Shown piece by piece: positions 32,843 through 41,610 of a stretch of DNA of 64,000 nucleotides. Source of the DNA: Pseudonocardia benzenivorans CB1190 (GTDB lineage: Bacteria; Actinomycetota; Actinomycetes; Mycobacteriales; Pseudonocardiaceae); NCBI RefSeq assembly GCF_000196675.2, contig NC_015312.1, positions 4,712,001 through 4,776,000 on the forward strand. The letters are read 5' to 3'. The notes below the pieces were generated by a model. The model had not been told where the DNA came from. It saw only the letters and a list, made by a program, of their open reading frames with translations, and did no database searches. How positions within the stretch are numbered: position 1 is the first letter of the stretch; each line of letters opens with the position of its first letter. The position numbers were made by a program, and so were the translations under genes.

Positions 32843-34033
32843 GCCGAACGTCCGGGACTCCCCGCGGTACGTCGGGACCGCCGTGACGACGCGCCCGTCC
32901 TCGACGAGGTGCATCTCCGCGAAGCGTTCGCAGACCTCGCCCGCCTTGGTGTGCCGCCACCAGACGCGGTCGCCGATCGGGGGCGCGGTCCGGCCGCCGA
33001 CCGGGGTCTGCACCTCGCCGGCTCCCTCGGTCCGCAGCAGCCGCAGGCCCACGGGGAGCACCGGCGTCGGGACCCGCGACGCGCCCGCCGGACCGGACGC
33101 GATGTACCCGCCGCCGAACACCGTCGCGATCCGCGCGGTCGGGCGGCGCACGACGGGCAGCGCGAACATCAGCGCGGGTCGCGGGGTGAAGGCGCGGTAG
33201 CCGTCGAACAGGGTGGGGCCGTAGAGGCCCGAGCCCGCTGTGACCTCGGTGACGACGGCGTCGGCGGCGCTGGACTCCAGGCTTCCGGTGCCGCCGCTGT
33301 TGACGATCCGCAGCGCGCCGGCGACGGCGGTCACGGCGTCGACGACGGCCGCGCGGCGACGGGTGAGCTCGGCGATCGACGCGCGCTTGACCAGCCGGAC
33401 CGCGGCCGACGAGTCGGGCAGCCCCGCGACCTGGGCCTCGTAGAACATCACCCCGACGACCTCGAACCCGAACCGGCGGGCCGACGTCGCCAGCGCGGCC
33501 GCCTGCTCCGGGGTGCGCACGGGCGAGCGCCGCACGCCCAGGTGCAGCGGACCGATCCGCAGCGACGCGTCGACGTCGAGGCAGACCCGCAGCCCAGCGC
33601 GGCCCCCGGCGTCGCGGGCGATCCGCAGCTGGGCGGGATCGTCGGCCATGAGCGTCACGCGGTCGCGGGCCACCGGGTCGTCGGCGAGGGCGGCCAGCGC
33701 CGCCCGGTCGACGCTCGGGTAGCCGAGCAGGACGTCGTCGACACCCGCACGCGCCAGCCACACGGCCTCCCGCACGGAGTAGGCCATGACGCCGCGGAAC
33801 CCCGGTGTCGCGAGGGCCTCGTCGAGCACGGCGCGGCAGCGCACCGACTTCGACGCGACCCGCACCGGGGTGCCCCCGGCGCGGACGACGAGATCGGCGG
33901 CGTTGGCCCGCAGCGCGTCGAGGTCGAGGGCGAGCAGCGGCGCGTCGAGGTGTGCGGTGGCGGAGTCGAGCCGGGCGGCCGCGACGGCGACCGACGACGC
34001 CGTGGCGGGCGTGCGCGACGGGGCGATGGTCAT
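32840..34033 (-). CDS. Amino acid deaminase/aldolase (DSD1-like PLP enzyme)
   Basis: 397 residues, start ATG overlapping the MFS stop. The N-terminal alanine-racemase-type barrel has LALDLDALRANAADLV and the PLP lysine in VRVASKSVR; the C-terminal domain (WWRHTKAGEVCERFAEMHLV...VPTYRGE) is of the D-serine dehydratase/D-threonine aldolase kind. Its TGA stop is the first three bases of the IS end. Homologues often sit beside arabinono-lactone-oxidase-type genes, as here. Substrate unknown. Confidence 0.83.
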   Translation of the reverse strand: MTIAPSRTPATASSVAVAAARLDSATAHLDAPLLALDLDALRANAADLVVRAGGTPVRVASKSVRCRAVLDEALATPGFRGVMAYSVREAVWLARAGVDDVLLGYPSVDRAALAALADDPVARDRVTLMADDPAQLRIARDAGGRAGLRVCLDVDASLRIGPLHLGVRRSPVRTPEQAAALATSARRFGFEVVGVMFYEAQVAGLPDSSAAVRLVKRASIAELTRRRAAVVDAVTAVAGALRIVNSGGTGSLESSAADAVVTEVTAGSGLYGPTLFDGYRAFTPRPALMFALPVVRRPTARIATVFGGGYIASGPAGASRVPTPVLPVGLRLLRTEGAGEVQTPVGGRTAPPIGDRVWWRHTKAGEVCERFAEMHLVEDGRVVTAVPTYRGESRTFG

Positions 34034-35214
34034 CGCGCCTCCTTCGGTGCCGGGACGAACCCGCGGGCCAGCACGACGAGCGCGACGGCCAGGACCAGCG
34101 GGACGACGAAGCCGACCCGGAGGTCCACGATCGTCCCGACGGCCCCGACCGCCACGCCGCCGATGACGGCCCCGAGGTAGTTGAAGACGTTGACCCGCGC
34201 GACGACGGCGTCGGTCGCGCCGGGCGCGAGCGCCCCCGCCGCCGAGAAGCACAGCGGCGCGACGACCGGCAAGCCGAGCCCGACCAGCGCGAACCCGGCG
34301 ATCGCGAGCCCGGCGTTCGGCGCCAGCACGGCGAGCAGGAAGCCACCGATGCCGACGAACGCGCCGAGCCGCACCGTCGCGACCGCGCCGATCCGGCGGA
34401 CGAGGTGGTCCCCCGCGGCGCGGGACGCGAGCGCGGCTCCCTGGTAGGCGGCGAAGCCGAGTGCGGCGGTGCCGGCCGCGGCGCCGAGCAGGTCGTGCAG
34501 GTAGAGCGCCGACCAGTTGGAGACGCCCGCGTCGGCGACGTAGAAGCACGCCATCGCCGACCCGAGCAGCAGGACCGGACGCCACGGGACGGCGGCGGCG
34601 GCCGGATCGGGACCGGCGACGGGCAGCTCGCGGCCCGGGAGGATCCCGTGCCGGGCGACCACGGCGAGCACCGCCGCCGCTGCCGCCGCGATCAGCAGCC
34701 CGGCCGCCGGCGACATCCCGAGCCGCTCCCCCAGCGCGACCCACAGGGCGCCGAGGATCCCCGCACCCGACCAGACCGCGTGGAACGACGTGAGGATGCT
34801 GCGCCCGTACCCGCGCTGCACCGCGACGGCCTGCATGTTGCTGCCGGCGTCGACCGCGCCGACGCCCAGCCCGTAGCAGCCGAACCCGGCGAACAGCACG
34901 GCGAGATCCGGCGCGAGCGCGACGGCCGCGGTCGCGCCCACGATCGTCACTAGGCCGACGGTCAGGGCGACGGCGCTGCCGTGGCGGCGCGCGACGGCCT
35001 CCGCGACGACGCTGCCCACCCCCGCCAGCAGGGACACCCCGAGCACGACGAGCGTGACGGTGGCGTCGTCGATGTGGTGGCGCTCCTCGAACTGCGGCAG
35101 GTGCGTGAGCAGGACGGCGAACAGGAAGCCCTGGGCGGCGAACGCGGCGGCGACCCCGAGCCGGGCCCTGCGCAGCCGCGAGGTGACGATCCCGGATCCC
35201 GTCACGAGGGTCAT
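34030..35214 (-). CDS. MFS transporter
   Basis: 394 residues from the ATG at 35214, which overlaps the TetR stop by one base. About twelve hydrophobic segments beginning LGVAAAFAAQGFLFAVLLTHLPQFEE; a VDAGSNMQAVAVQRGYGRSILTSFHAVWS stretch recalls the FucP/YbjJ-like group. Coupled between the TetR and deaminase/aldolase genes, so probably moves a substrate or product of that enzyme. Confidence 0.85.
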   Translation of the reverse strand: MTLVTGSGIVTSRLRRARLGVAAAFAAQGFLFAVLLTHLPQFEERHHIDDATVTLVVLGVSLLAGVGSVVAEAVARRHGSAVALTVGLVTIVGATAAVALAPDLAVLFAGFGCYGLGVGAVDAGSNMQAVAVQRGYGRSILTSFHAVWSGAGILGALWVALGERLGMSPAAGLLIAAAAAAVLAVVARHGILPGRELPVAGPDPAAAAVPWRPVLLLGSAMACFYVADAGVSNWSALYLHDLLGAAAGTAALGFAAYQGAALASRAAGDHLVRRIGAVATVRLGAFVGIGGFLLAVLAPNAGLAIAGFALVGLGLPVVAPLCFSAAGALAPGATDAVVARVNVFNYLGAVIGGVAVGAVGTIVDLRVGFVVPLVLAVALVVLARGFVPAPKEAR

Positions 35215-35852
35215 CACGCGTCCCCGGCGGCAGGTCTCGCGAGGGGGTCCTCGCACGCGTCGCACAGCAGGGCGTCGGCGAACGCGTCGAGCCGGGCGAG
35301 GGCGCCCTCGTCGTCACCGTCGACGAGCCAGCGCAGGGTCACGCCGTCGATCAGCGCGAGCGTCGTGCCCGCCAGGTCCTCGACGGGGCGCGTCCAGTGG
35401 TGCCCGGTGGTCATCGCCGCGTGCAGCAGGAACGCCGACACCGCGCCCTCCGAGACCCGGTACTGCGCGACGGCCACGTCGTGCAGGCCCTCCTGGCGCA
35501 ACGCGTGGGTGGTGATCTCGTAGGTGACGAGCTGCCGGCTCCGGTTGGCCGACAGGCTCGCCCACAGCCCCCGGACCCCGGCGCGCAACGCGTCGCCCAG
35601 CGAGCCGGCGCCGACGTCGACGAGCGCTCCCACACCGGCCGCCTCCAGCTCCTCGACGATCCGTGAGGCGACCGCCGCGACCAGGTCGTCCTTGTCGGTG
35701 AAGCAGTAGTGCACGAGGCCGAGCGAGACGTTCGCGGCCTCGGCGACGCGGCGGACGCTCATCGCGGGGACGCCTTCGCGTTCGGCGACGTCCAACGCGG
35801 CGGCGACGAGCTGGTCGCGTCGTTGGGACCTCGCGATCCGTGGCTGGGGCAT
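35214..35852 (-). CDS. TetR-family regulator
   Basis: 212 residues from ATG 35852; an ATG nine bases upstream is also possible. The HTH region is EGVPAMSVRRVAEAANVSLGLVHYCFTDKDDL, with a BetI-like C-terminal domain. First gene of the leftward set and divergent from the oxidase gene, with two TGGACG-type operators between, so probably controls both directions. Confidence 0.88.
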   Translation of the reverse strand: MPQPRIARSQRRDQLVAAALDVAEREGVPAMSVRRVAEAANVSLGLVHYCFTDKDDLVAAVASRIVEELEAAGVGALVDVGAGSLGDALRAGVRGLWASLSANRSRQLVTYEITTHALRQEGLHDVAVAQYRVSEGAVSAFLLHAAMTTGHHWTRPVEDLAGTTLALIDGVTLRWLVDGDDEGALARLDAFADALLCDACEDPLARPAAGDA

Positions 35853-35868
35853 GCCCCGCATCGTCGTC

Positions 35869-35913
35869 CTGGACGACCGTTCAGGTCAAGCTTGAACTGG
35901 ACGCCCGTCCAGT
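35869..35913. promoter_or_regulatory. Two TGGACG-type TetR operators
   Basis: ACTGGACGCCCGTCCAGT (35896-35913) has 7-bp arms around a 4-bp centre. A less perfect copy, CTGGACGACCGTTCAG, is at 35869-35884. The pair lies between the divergent TetR and oxidase starts. Confidence 0.75.
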
Positions 35914-35926
35914 GCACTCTTCTAGC

Positions 35927-37246
35927 ATGGCCACCACCGGGGCGACAGCCCGCCGTCGGACCTGGAGCAACTGGGCGGGCACCGCCACGGCGAGCCCCGC
36001 CGACGTCGTCGCGCCCGCGTCGGTCGAGGAACTGCAGCGCGACGTCGCCCGGGCGGCCGCGGCGGGCCTGCGCGTCAAGGCACTCGGCTCGGGGCACTCG
36101 TTCACCCCGATCGCGGTCACCGACGGCCTCGCGATCAGGCCGGACCGCCTGCGCGGCATCGTGTCCGCGGACCCGGCGACGGGCACGGCGACCGTGCTGG
36201 CGGGGACGCCGCTGCACGAGCTCGGGCCCGCCCTGTGGGAGCACGGGCTCGCGATGCCCAACCTCGGCGACATCGACGTCCAGACCCTCGCCGGGGCGCT
36301 CGCCACCGGCACCCACGGCACCGGCCGACGGCTCGGCGGCCTCGGCACCCAGGTGGCCGGGATGCAGCTGGTCCTCGCCGACGGGACGCTCTACGACTGC
36401 CCGGCCGACGTCGTCCCGGCCGCCGCGATCGGGCTCGGCGCGCTCGGCGTCGTCGCGACCGTCACGCTGCGGTGCGTACCGGCGTTCCTGCTGCGCGCCA
36501 GGGAACGATCGGCCGGGTTCGACGAGGTCCTGCGCGACCCCGCGACCTTCGACCGGTTCACCGCCGCCCACGACCACGCCGAGCTCTACTGGTTCCCGCA
36601 CACCCGGCGGCTGCTCACCAAGCGCAACGACCGCGCCGACGGACCGGTCCGGCCGCTGCCGGGCTGGCGTCGCAGGTTCGACGACGAGTTCCTGTCCAAC
36701 ACCGTCTTCGGCTGGACGAACCAGGTCTGCGCGGCCCGGCCGTCGTGGATCCCGCGGGTCAACGCGGTCGCCGCCAGGGCGCTGGGCGCCCGCGAGTTCA
36801 CCGACCGCTCGTACCGGGTGTTCGCGACGCCGCGGCGGGTCGTGTTCCGTGAGACGGAGTACGCCGTCCCCCGCGACGCCGTCCCTGCGGTGATCGGTGA
36901 GATCGAGGACTGGTTGCGGCGCAGCGGTGAGAATGTCGCCTTCCCGATCGAGGTCCGCGTCGCCGCGGCCGACGACGTGTGGCTGTCCACCGCGTTCGGC
37001 CGCGACAGCGGGTACGTCGCCGTCCACCAGTACGCGGGCTGCGACCACACGCGCTACTTCGACGCGGCGGAGTCGATCCTGCGCGACGCGGGTGGCCGTC
37101 CGCACTGGGGCAAGATGCACTCGCTCGGCGCCGACGACCTCGCCGCCCTCTACCCGCGGTTCGACGACTTCCGCGCCCTCCGCGACCGGCTCGACCCCGG
37201 CCGGACGTTCACCAACCCGTACCTGCGGCGCATTCTCGGCGACTGA
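35927..37246 (+). CDS. D-arabinono-1,4-lactone oxidase-type flavoenzyme
   Basis: 439 residues from the ATG at 35927; the longer frame would cover the operator. The PCMH-type FAD domain has ALGSGHSFTPIAVTDG, whose His is the likely covalent FAD site, then TLAGALATGTHGTGRRLGGL. The C-terminal ALO domain ends with GGRPHWGKMHSL, the HWGK substrate motif, and the usual FTNPYLRRILGD. It oxidises a sugar lactone or polyol. Divergent from the TetR/MFS/aldolase set. Confidence 0.88.
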   Translation: MATTGATARRRTWSNWAGTATASPADVVAPASVEELQRDVARAAAAGLRVKALGSGHSFTPIAVTDGLAIRPDRLRGIVSADPATGTATVLAGTPLHELGPALWEHGLAMPNLGDIDVQTLAGALATGTHGTGRRLGGLGTQVAGMQLVLADGTLYDCPADVVPAAAIGLGALGVVATVTLRCVPAFLLRARERSAGFDEVLRDPATFDRFTAAHDHAELYWFPHTRRLLTKRNDRADGPVRPLPGWRRRFDDEFLSNTVFGWTNQVCAARPSWIPRVNAVAARALGAREFTDRSYRVFATPRRVVFRETEYAVPRDAVPAVIGEIEDWLRRSGENVAFPIEVRVAAADDVWLSTAFGRDSGYVAVHQYAGCDHTRYFDAAESILRDAGGRPHWGKMHSLGADDLAALYPRFDDFRALRDRLDPGRTFTNPYLRRILGD

Positions 37247-37265
37247 GCTGGGAGCATCGACGCCC

Positions 37266-37724
37266 ATGCGGCGCAGCGCGGGGATCCTGGTGCACCGGAC
37301 GGGCCCCGACGGCCCGCAGGTCCTGTTGGGACACATGGGCGGGCCGTTCTGGGCGCGCAAGGACTCGCACGCGTGGTCGATCCCCAAGGGCGAGCACGGC
37401 GACGACGAGGAGCCGCGGGCCGCGGCCCTGCGCGAGTTCGCCGAGGAGCTGGGCTCACCCCCGCCCGAAGGTGAGCTCGTCGACCTCGGGACGGTCCGCG
37501 GCTCGGGCAAGGTCGTCGCCGCCTTCGCCGTGGCGGGCGACCTCGACGCGGACGCGATCGTCAGCAACACCTTCGAGCTGGAGTGGCCCCCGCGCTCGGG
37601 CCGGGTGCAGGAGTTCCCCGAGATCGACCGGGCGGCGTGGTTCTCCCTCGCCGAGGCGCGGGAGAAGATCGTCAAGACCCAGCTGCCGTTCCTCGACCGG
37701 CTCGCGGCGAATGTCTCGTCGTGA
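37266..37724 (+). CDS. NUDIX hydrolase
   Basis: 152 residues: RRSAGILVHRTGPDGPQVLLGHMGGPFWARKD, then a full NUDIX box with GEHGDDE, seven residues and REFAEELG. This form, with the long WSIPKGE segment, matches small actinobacterial NTP/dinucleoside-polyphosphate hydrolases. It follows the oxidase gene by 19 bp and may share its transcript. Confidence 0.88.
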   Translation: MRRSAGILVHRTGPDGPQVLLGHMGGPFWARKDSHAWSIPKGEHGDDEEPRAAALREFAEELGSPPPEGELVDLGTVRGSGKVVAAFAVAGDLDADAIVSNTFELEWPPRSGRVQEFPEIDRAAWFSLAEAREKIVKTQLPFLDRLAANVSS

Positions 37725-37761
37725 GACGACGCCGGGTCCGGCGAGCCAATAGGGTGCGACG

Positions 37762-38622
37762 ATGGCGCGCTCCGCACTCATGGTCGGCACCTCGGACGGC
37801 ACCCGGCTCGTCGGTCAGCGATGGACCACCGACGCCGAGGCCAAGGGCGCGGTCGTCCTCGCCCACGGCATGGGTGAGCACTCCCTGCGCTACGACGCCC
37901 TCGGCAAGGACCTCGCCGCCGCGGGGTACGACCTGCTGGCCGTCGACCACCGCGGGCACGGCCGGACGGCCGGCATCGCGGGCACCGCGCTCGGCGACTT
38001 CGGTGACGCCGGGTGGGACGGGGTCGTCGCCGACTACGCGCTGACCGTCCGGAGCACCATCGGTGAGCGGCCCGAGCTGCCGGTGATCGCGCTGGGCCAC
38101 TCGATGGGGTCGTGGATCGTGCAGCAGTACCTGCTCGAGCACGCGGCCGACGTCGCCGGCGCGGTGCTGTCGGGCTCCGGCGCCCTCGACCTGCTCGCCG
38201 CCGCGATCGACCCGGACGCCGAGGTCGACCTGAGCGCGTTCAACGCGCCGTTCGCCCCGGCCCGCACCGACTACGACTGGCTCTCCCGCGACGAGGCCGA
38301 GGTCGACGCGTACGTCGCGGAACCGTTGTGCGGCTTCGGGCTCGATGTCAAGAGCGCCGCCGGGATGTGGGCCGCCGCGCCGCGGCTCGCCACGCCCTCG
38401 GTGCCCGCGGGGTTCCCGCTGCTGGTGCTCGCCGGCACCGCCGACCCCGTCAACGCGGGCCTGACCGTCCTGGAACCGGTCGTGCAGCGCTACCGCGACG
38501 CGGGCGCCGAGGTCACGACCCGGTACTACGAGGAGGCCCGGCACGAGGTCTTCAACGAGACCAACCGCGACGAGGTCGTCGCGGACCTGGTGTCGTGGCT
38601 CGACGGGGTCTGCGCGCGCTGA
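37762..38622 (+). CDS. Monoacylglycerol lipase-like alpha/beta hydrolase
   Basis: 286 residues: oxyanion region VVLAHGMGEHSLRYDALGKDLAAAGY, DHRGHGRT, nucleophile elbow ALGHSMGSW, catalytic Asp in LAGTADPVN and His in EARHEVFNE. All are typical of the Hydrolase_4/lysophospholipase group that cleaves monoglycerides. No signal peptide. Confidence 0.88.
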   Translation: MARSALMVGTSDGTRLVGQRWTTDAEAKGAVVLAHGMGEHSLRYDALGKDLAAAGYDLLAVDHRGHGRTAGIAGTALGDFGDAGWDGVVADYALTVRSTIGERPELPVIALGHSMGSWIVQQYLLEHAADVAGAVLSGSGALDLLAAAIDPDAEVDLSAFNAPFAPARTDYDWLSRDEAEVDAYVAEPLCGFGLDVKSAAGMWAAAPRLATPSVPAGFPLLVLAGTADPVNAGLTVLEPVVQRYRDAGAEVTTRYYEEARHEVFNETNRDEVVADLVSWLDGVCAR

Positions 38623-38675
38623 GCCCGCCCCGCCGATCAGGTGGGGATGGTCGCCATGACGACCCGTGGGCCGCG

Positions 38676-39272
38676 TCAGTCCGCCCCCAGCAGCCGCAGC
38701 GCCTGGTCGCCGTAGTGGTAGGCGACCTCGTCGACCGAGAACTCCCCGCCCTCGCGGAACCACACCGCGACGCCGACACCCATGTCGAGGATCGAGTAGA
38801 CCGCGAGCTTCACCGAGCCGACGCGGAACCGGCCCTGGGCGACGCCACGCTCGACGAGCTCGCGGAAACCGCTCTCGTAGTCCTTGCGCAGCGACAGCAT
38901 CACCGCCCGGTTGGCCTCGTCGAGGTGCCGCAGCTCGCGGGTGCCGACGAACGCCTCGAGCCGGTGCCGCGCATGGAACCGCACGTGCGCCTCGACCGCC
39001 CGGCGCAGCTGCTCGCGGACGTCGTCGGTCGACTCGACGGCGATCCGGTGGTCGCGCAGCACCGTCGCGATGGAGCGCTCCATGATCTCGACGAGCAGGT
39101 CCTGCTTGGACGCGACGTGCTTGTAGAGGCTCGGGCCGCGCATGGCGACGGCGCGGCCGATGTCGTCCATCGTGGTCGCGAGATAGCCCTTGTCCGCGAA
39201 CAGCTCCAGCGCGGCGGCGACGATGCCGGCACGCCGGTCCCCCCGCGGCGGGACGCGCGTGGGCGTGCTCAT
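38676..39272 (-). CDS. TetR-family regulator linked to Rieske oxygenase
   Basis: 198 residues: IVAAALELFADKGYLATTMDDIGRAVAMRGPSLYKHVASKQDLL is the HTH, and the C-terminal part (FHARHRLEAFVGTRELRHLDEANRAVM) is like KstR2-type lipid-responsive regulators. Its ATG overlaps the Rieske stop, so the two are co-transcribed. An inducer related to an acyl-CoA or steroid fragment is possible but only inferred. Confidence 0.85.
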   Translation of the reverse strand: MSTPTRVPPRGDRRAGIVAAALELFADKGYLATTMDDIGRAVAMRGPSLYKHVASKQDLLVEIMERSIATVLRDHRIAVESTDDVREQLRRAVEAHVRFHARHRLEAFVGTRELRHLDEANRAVMLSLRKDYESGFRELVERGVAQGRFRVGSVKLAVYSILDMGVGVAVWFREGGEFSVDEVAYHYGDQALRLLGAD

Positions 39273-40435
39273 CGGTCGGCCTGCGGGCCGCGGCGCTCGA
39301 GCTCGGCGTGGATGCCCTCGTGGAAGTGCTGCAGGGCGATCTCGTTGCGCCCGAACGCCAGCTCCGGCACGGACCCGGTGGTGAGGTTGCGCTGGACGCG
39401 CTCCATCGTCGCGAAGTCCTCGACGAGGACCGTGTCGAGCAGGATCCGCCAGTTCTTGTCCCAGTGCCGCCGGGCGCCGTCGGTCTCGGCCGGCTCGGGG
39501 ATCAGCATCGCCGCCTCGACGGTGCAGGTGCCGACCGACTGCCCGGGGTAGAAGCGCCACATCTCGATGTGGTCCATCTGCCAGGTGAGGATCACGTTGG
39601 GGAACACCAGGTGCACCAGCGAGCTGTGCGGGTAGATCGTCCGCGACTCGGGCGGGCCGGCGGCCATCTCGACGAAGCTGTTGCGGACGGCCGAGTAGCG
39701 ATGGTGCAGGCCGTACTCGGTGTAGGCCCCGACGTTGCCGACGAAGAACGGGCCGACGGTCTTCTTGTGCAGGAAGGCCAGGTGGAACACCTCGAGGAAC
39801 GTGTCGACGCCGCACTTCCAGTCGAAGGGCTGCGTCATCACGCTGCGCTCCCACAGGGTGAACGACCCGACGTCGAGGTCCGCGATCTCCTGCTCGAAGG
39901 CCGCGCCGAGGTGCCCCGAGAGGTCGAGGGAGCCGCCGGGGCGGGGCAGCACCCAGACGAGGCCGTGCCGTTCCTCCGCGGGCAGCGCGACGAGCCCGTG
40001 GCCCTCGGAGTCGAGCCCGCGGAACCCCTCGCGGTCGACGGTCGAGCGCAGCCCGCCGGCGCGGTCGTAGGACCAGGCGTGGTACTCGCAGGTGAACGTG
40101 CGCCGGTTGCCCGACGCCTGCGCGCACACGAGGTTCCCGCGGTGCCGGCACACGTTGACCAGACAGCGGACCTCGCCGTCGTCCCCGCGGACCGTGAGCA
40201 CGGGCAGGTCGGCGATCTGCGACGTCGTGAAGTCGCCCGGGTTCGGCAGCTCGGCCGACGTCGCGACGGCCAGCGGGTAGTCACGGAAGAACAGCGCGCG
40301 CTCGGCCGCGTTCCGGGCGGGATCGGTGTAGGACGCCGCCGGCTCGTGGCGCACCGCAGGCGCCATCGCGGTGGTCCCACGCTCGAGCAGGTCCTCGAGC
40401 TCGGCGATCAACTCCTGCTCGGCAGTGGCGTCCAC
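39269..40435 (-). CDS. Rieske non-heme iron oxygenase, alpha subunit
   Basis: Start chosen as the GTG at 40435 (VDATAEQEL), with GGAAGGGA upstream; 388 residues. The Rieske cluster motif is CRHRGN with C-x-x-H in CEYHAW (Cys and His pairs near residues 95-115). The catalytic iron site is in CGVDTFLEVFHLAFLH. The C-terminal domain is of the SRPBCC ring-hydroxylating type. No ferredoxin or reductase gene is adjacent, so electron partners must come from elsewhere. Confidence 0.87.
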   Translation of the reverse strand: MDATAEQELIAELEDLLERGTTAMAPAVRHEPAASYTDPARNAAERALFFRDYPLAVATSAELPNPGDFTTSQIADLPVLTVRGDDGEVRCLVNVCRHRGNLVCAQASGNRRTFTCEYHAWSYDRAGGLRSTVDREGFRGLDSEGHGLVALPAEERHGLVWVLPRPGGSLDLSGHLGAAFEQEIADLDVGSFTLWERSVMTQPFDWKCGVDTFLEVFHLAFLHKKTVGPFFVGNVGAYTEYGLHHRYSAVRNSFVEMAAGPPESRTIYPHSSLVHLVFPNVILTWQMDHIEMWRFYPGQSVGTCTVEAAMLIPEPAETDGARRHWDKNWRILLDTVLVEDFATMERVQRNLTTGSVPELAFGRNEIALQHFHEGIHAELERRGPQADR

Positions 40436-40607
40436 GGCGACACCGTCCCTTCCCGTCGGGCATGCGGCTAACAACCCCTAGCCTTGTCCGCCAGGTCCTC
40501 GATGTCCAGTTCTGCACGTGGCTAGTGGGTGTTAGCCGAGCGCGGGTCGCCTCCGGGGCCCAGCGGTTCGGGCCGCCCCGGCGGGACCGCACGATAACGA
40601 AACGGTA

Positions 40608-40645
40608 CCGAACGAGCGCGCTCTGCTAATGACGCGCTCGTTCGG
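40608..40645. promoter_or_regulatory. 13-bp inverted repeat, candidate operator
   Basis: Perfect arms CCGAACGAGCGCG (40608-40620) and CGCGCTCGTTCGG (40633-40645) flank a 12-bp AT-containing centre. It lies between the divergent Rieske gene and the DUF4190-type gene. The TetR in the Rieske operon is the natural candidate binder. Confidence 0.65.
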
Positions 40646-40686
40646 GACGAACCGATCACGTACCCACTCTCGTGATCGGATCCCGG

Positions 40687-41469
40687 ATGAACCCCCAGCC
40701 TCCTGCCAACGCCCCGTACCCACCGCACCATGGCTACGCGCCGCCGCAGCCCCGCCAGAACGGGCTCGGCACCGCCGGCTTCGTCCTGGGACTGGTCGGC
40801 CTGCTGTTCTCGTTCATCCCGGTGATCGGCATCATCGCCTGGCCGCTGGTGATCATCGGCCTGGTGCTGAGCATCGTCGGCTTCGTCCGCACTCGGTCGG
40901 GTCGCGCCGACAACCGCGGGCTGACGATCGCCGGAATCGTCCTGTCCGTCGTCGGCCTGGTCGTGTGCGTGCTCTACGCCGCGGTGTTCACGGCTGCGGC
41001 GGGCGCCGCGAGCACGGCCGCGAACGACGCCGCCAGGGCAGGCGGATACGCCGCGAGCACCGGCGGGTCGTCCGCGCCCGTCGCCTTCGGCCGGGTGGTC
41101 ACCGTGTCCGACATCGCCTATTCGGTCTCGACGCCTGCCGCGTACACCCCGTCGTCGAGCGCCGCGTCGATGGGCGGTGACATCGCGCGCGCGATCCGGT
41201 TCGACGTGAAGATCACGAACAACGGGACCACGCCGTTCGCCTTCAACCCCTTCGTCGTGGGCGCCAAGGCCACCGCCGCAGGCGCCGACGCCCCGGAGAT
41301 CACGGACGTCGCGAAGAACATCGGGGCGACCCCGTCGTCGACGATCCTGCCCGGCAAGAGCCTCACCTACACCGTCGCCTTCTCGGTGCCGAAGCAGAAG
41401 GGTGACGTGCAGGTCGAGCTGTCCCCGACGGCGCTCGGCTCGCCGATCGTCTTCACCGGCACCGCCTGA
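40687..41469 (+). CDS. DUF4190/DUF4352-type membrane-anchored protein
   Basis: 260 residues from the ATG at 40687. A Pro/Tyr-rich N-terminus is followed by two hydrophobic helices (GTAGFVLGLVGLLFSFIPVIGIIAWPLVIIGLVLSIVGFV and GIVLSVVGLVVCVLYAAVF), then an exported-side domain with FDVKITNNGTTPFAFNPFVV, the beta-sandwich of DUF4352/telomeric-repeat-like extracellular domains. Probably a surface-associated protein of unknown role. Confidence 0.8.
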   Translation: MNPQPPANAPYPPHHGYAPPQPRQNGLGTAGFVLGLVGLLFSFIPVIGIIAWPLVIIGLVLSIVGFVRTRSGRADNRGLTIAGIVLSVVGLVVCVLYAAVFTAAAGAASTAANDAARAGGYAASTGGSSAPVAFGRVVTVSDIAYSVSTPAAYTPSSSAASMGGDIARAIRFDVKITNNGTTPFAFNPFVVGAKATAAGADAPEITDVAKNIGATPSSTILPGKSLTYTVAFSVPKQKGDVQVELSPTALGSPIVFTGTA

Positions 41470-41556
41470 CGCCGACGGCGCGACCCGTCCGCCCCGGTTC
41501 GCGGCGCCGGACGCTCCGCTGCCCCGCCGAGCGCCGAGCCGGTCGCCGCCAAGGGT

Positions 41557-41598
41557 CGTGAGTGGCGATGGTCGCTATCGCGACCATCGCCACTCACG
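41557..41598. terminator. 19-bp perfect hairpin between convergent genes
   Basis: Arms CGTGAGTGGCGATGGTCGC (41557-41575) and its exact complement (41580-41598) enclose a TATC loop. Lies between the convergent DUF4352-type and methyltransferase genes. Shares its core with the hairpins at 30725 and 20417. Likely bidirectional terminator or a REP-like repeat. Confidence 0.7.
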
Positions 41599-41610
41599 GA
41601 CACGGGGGTG

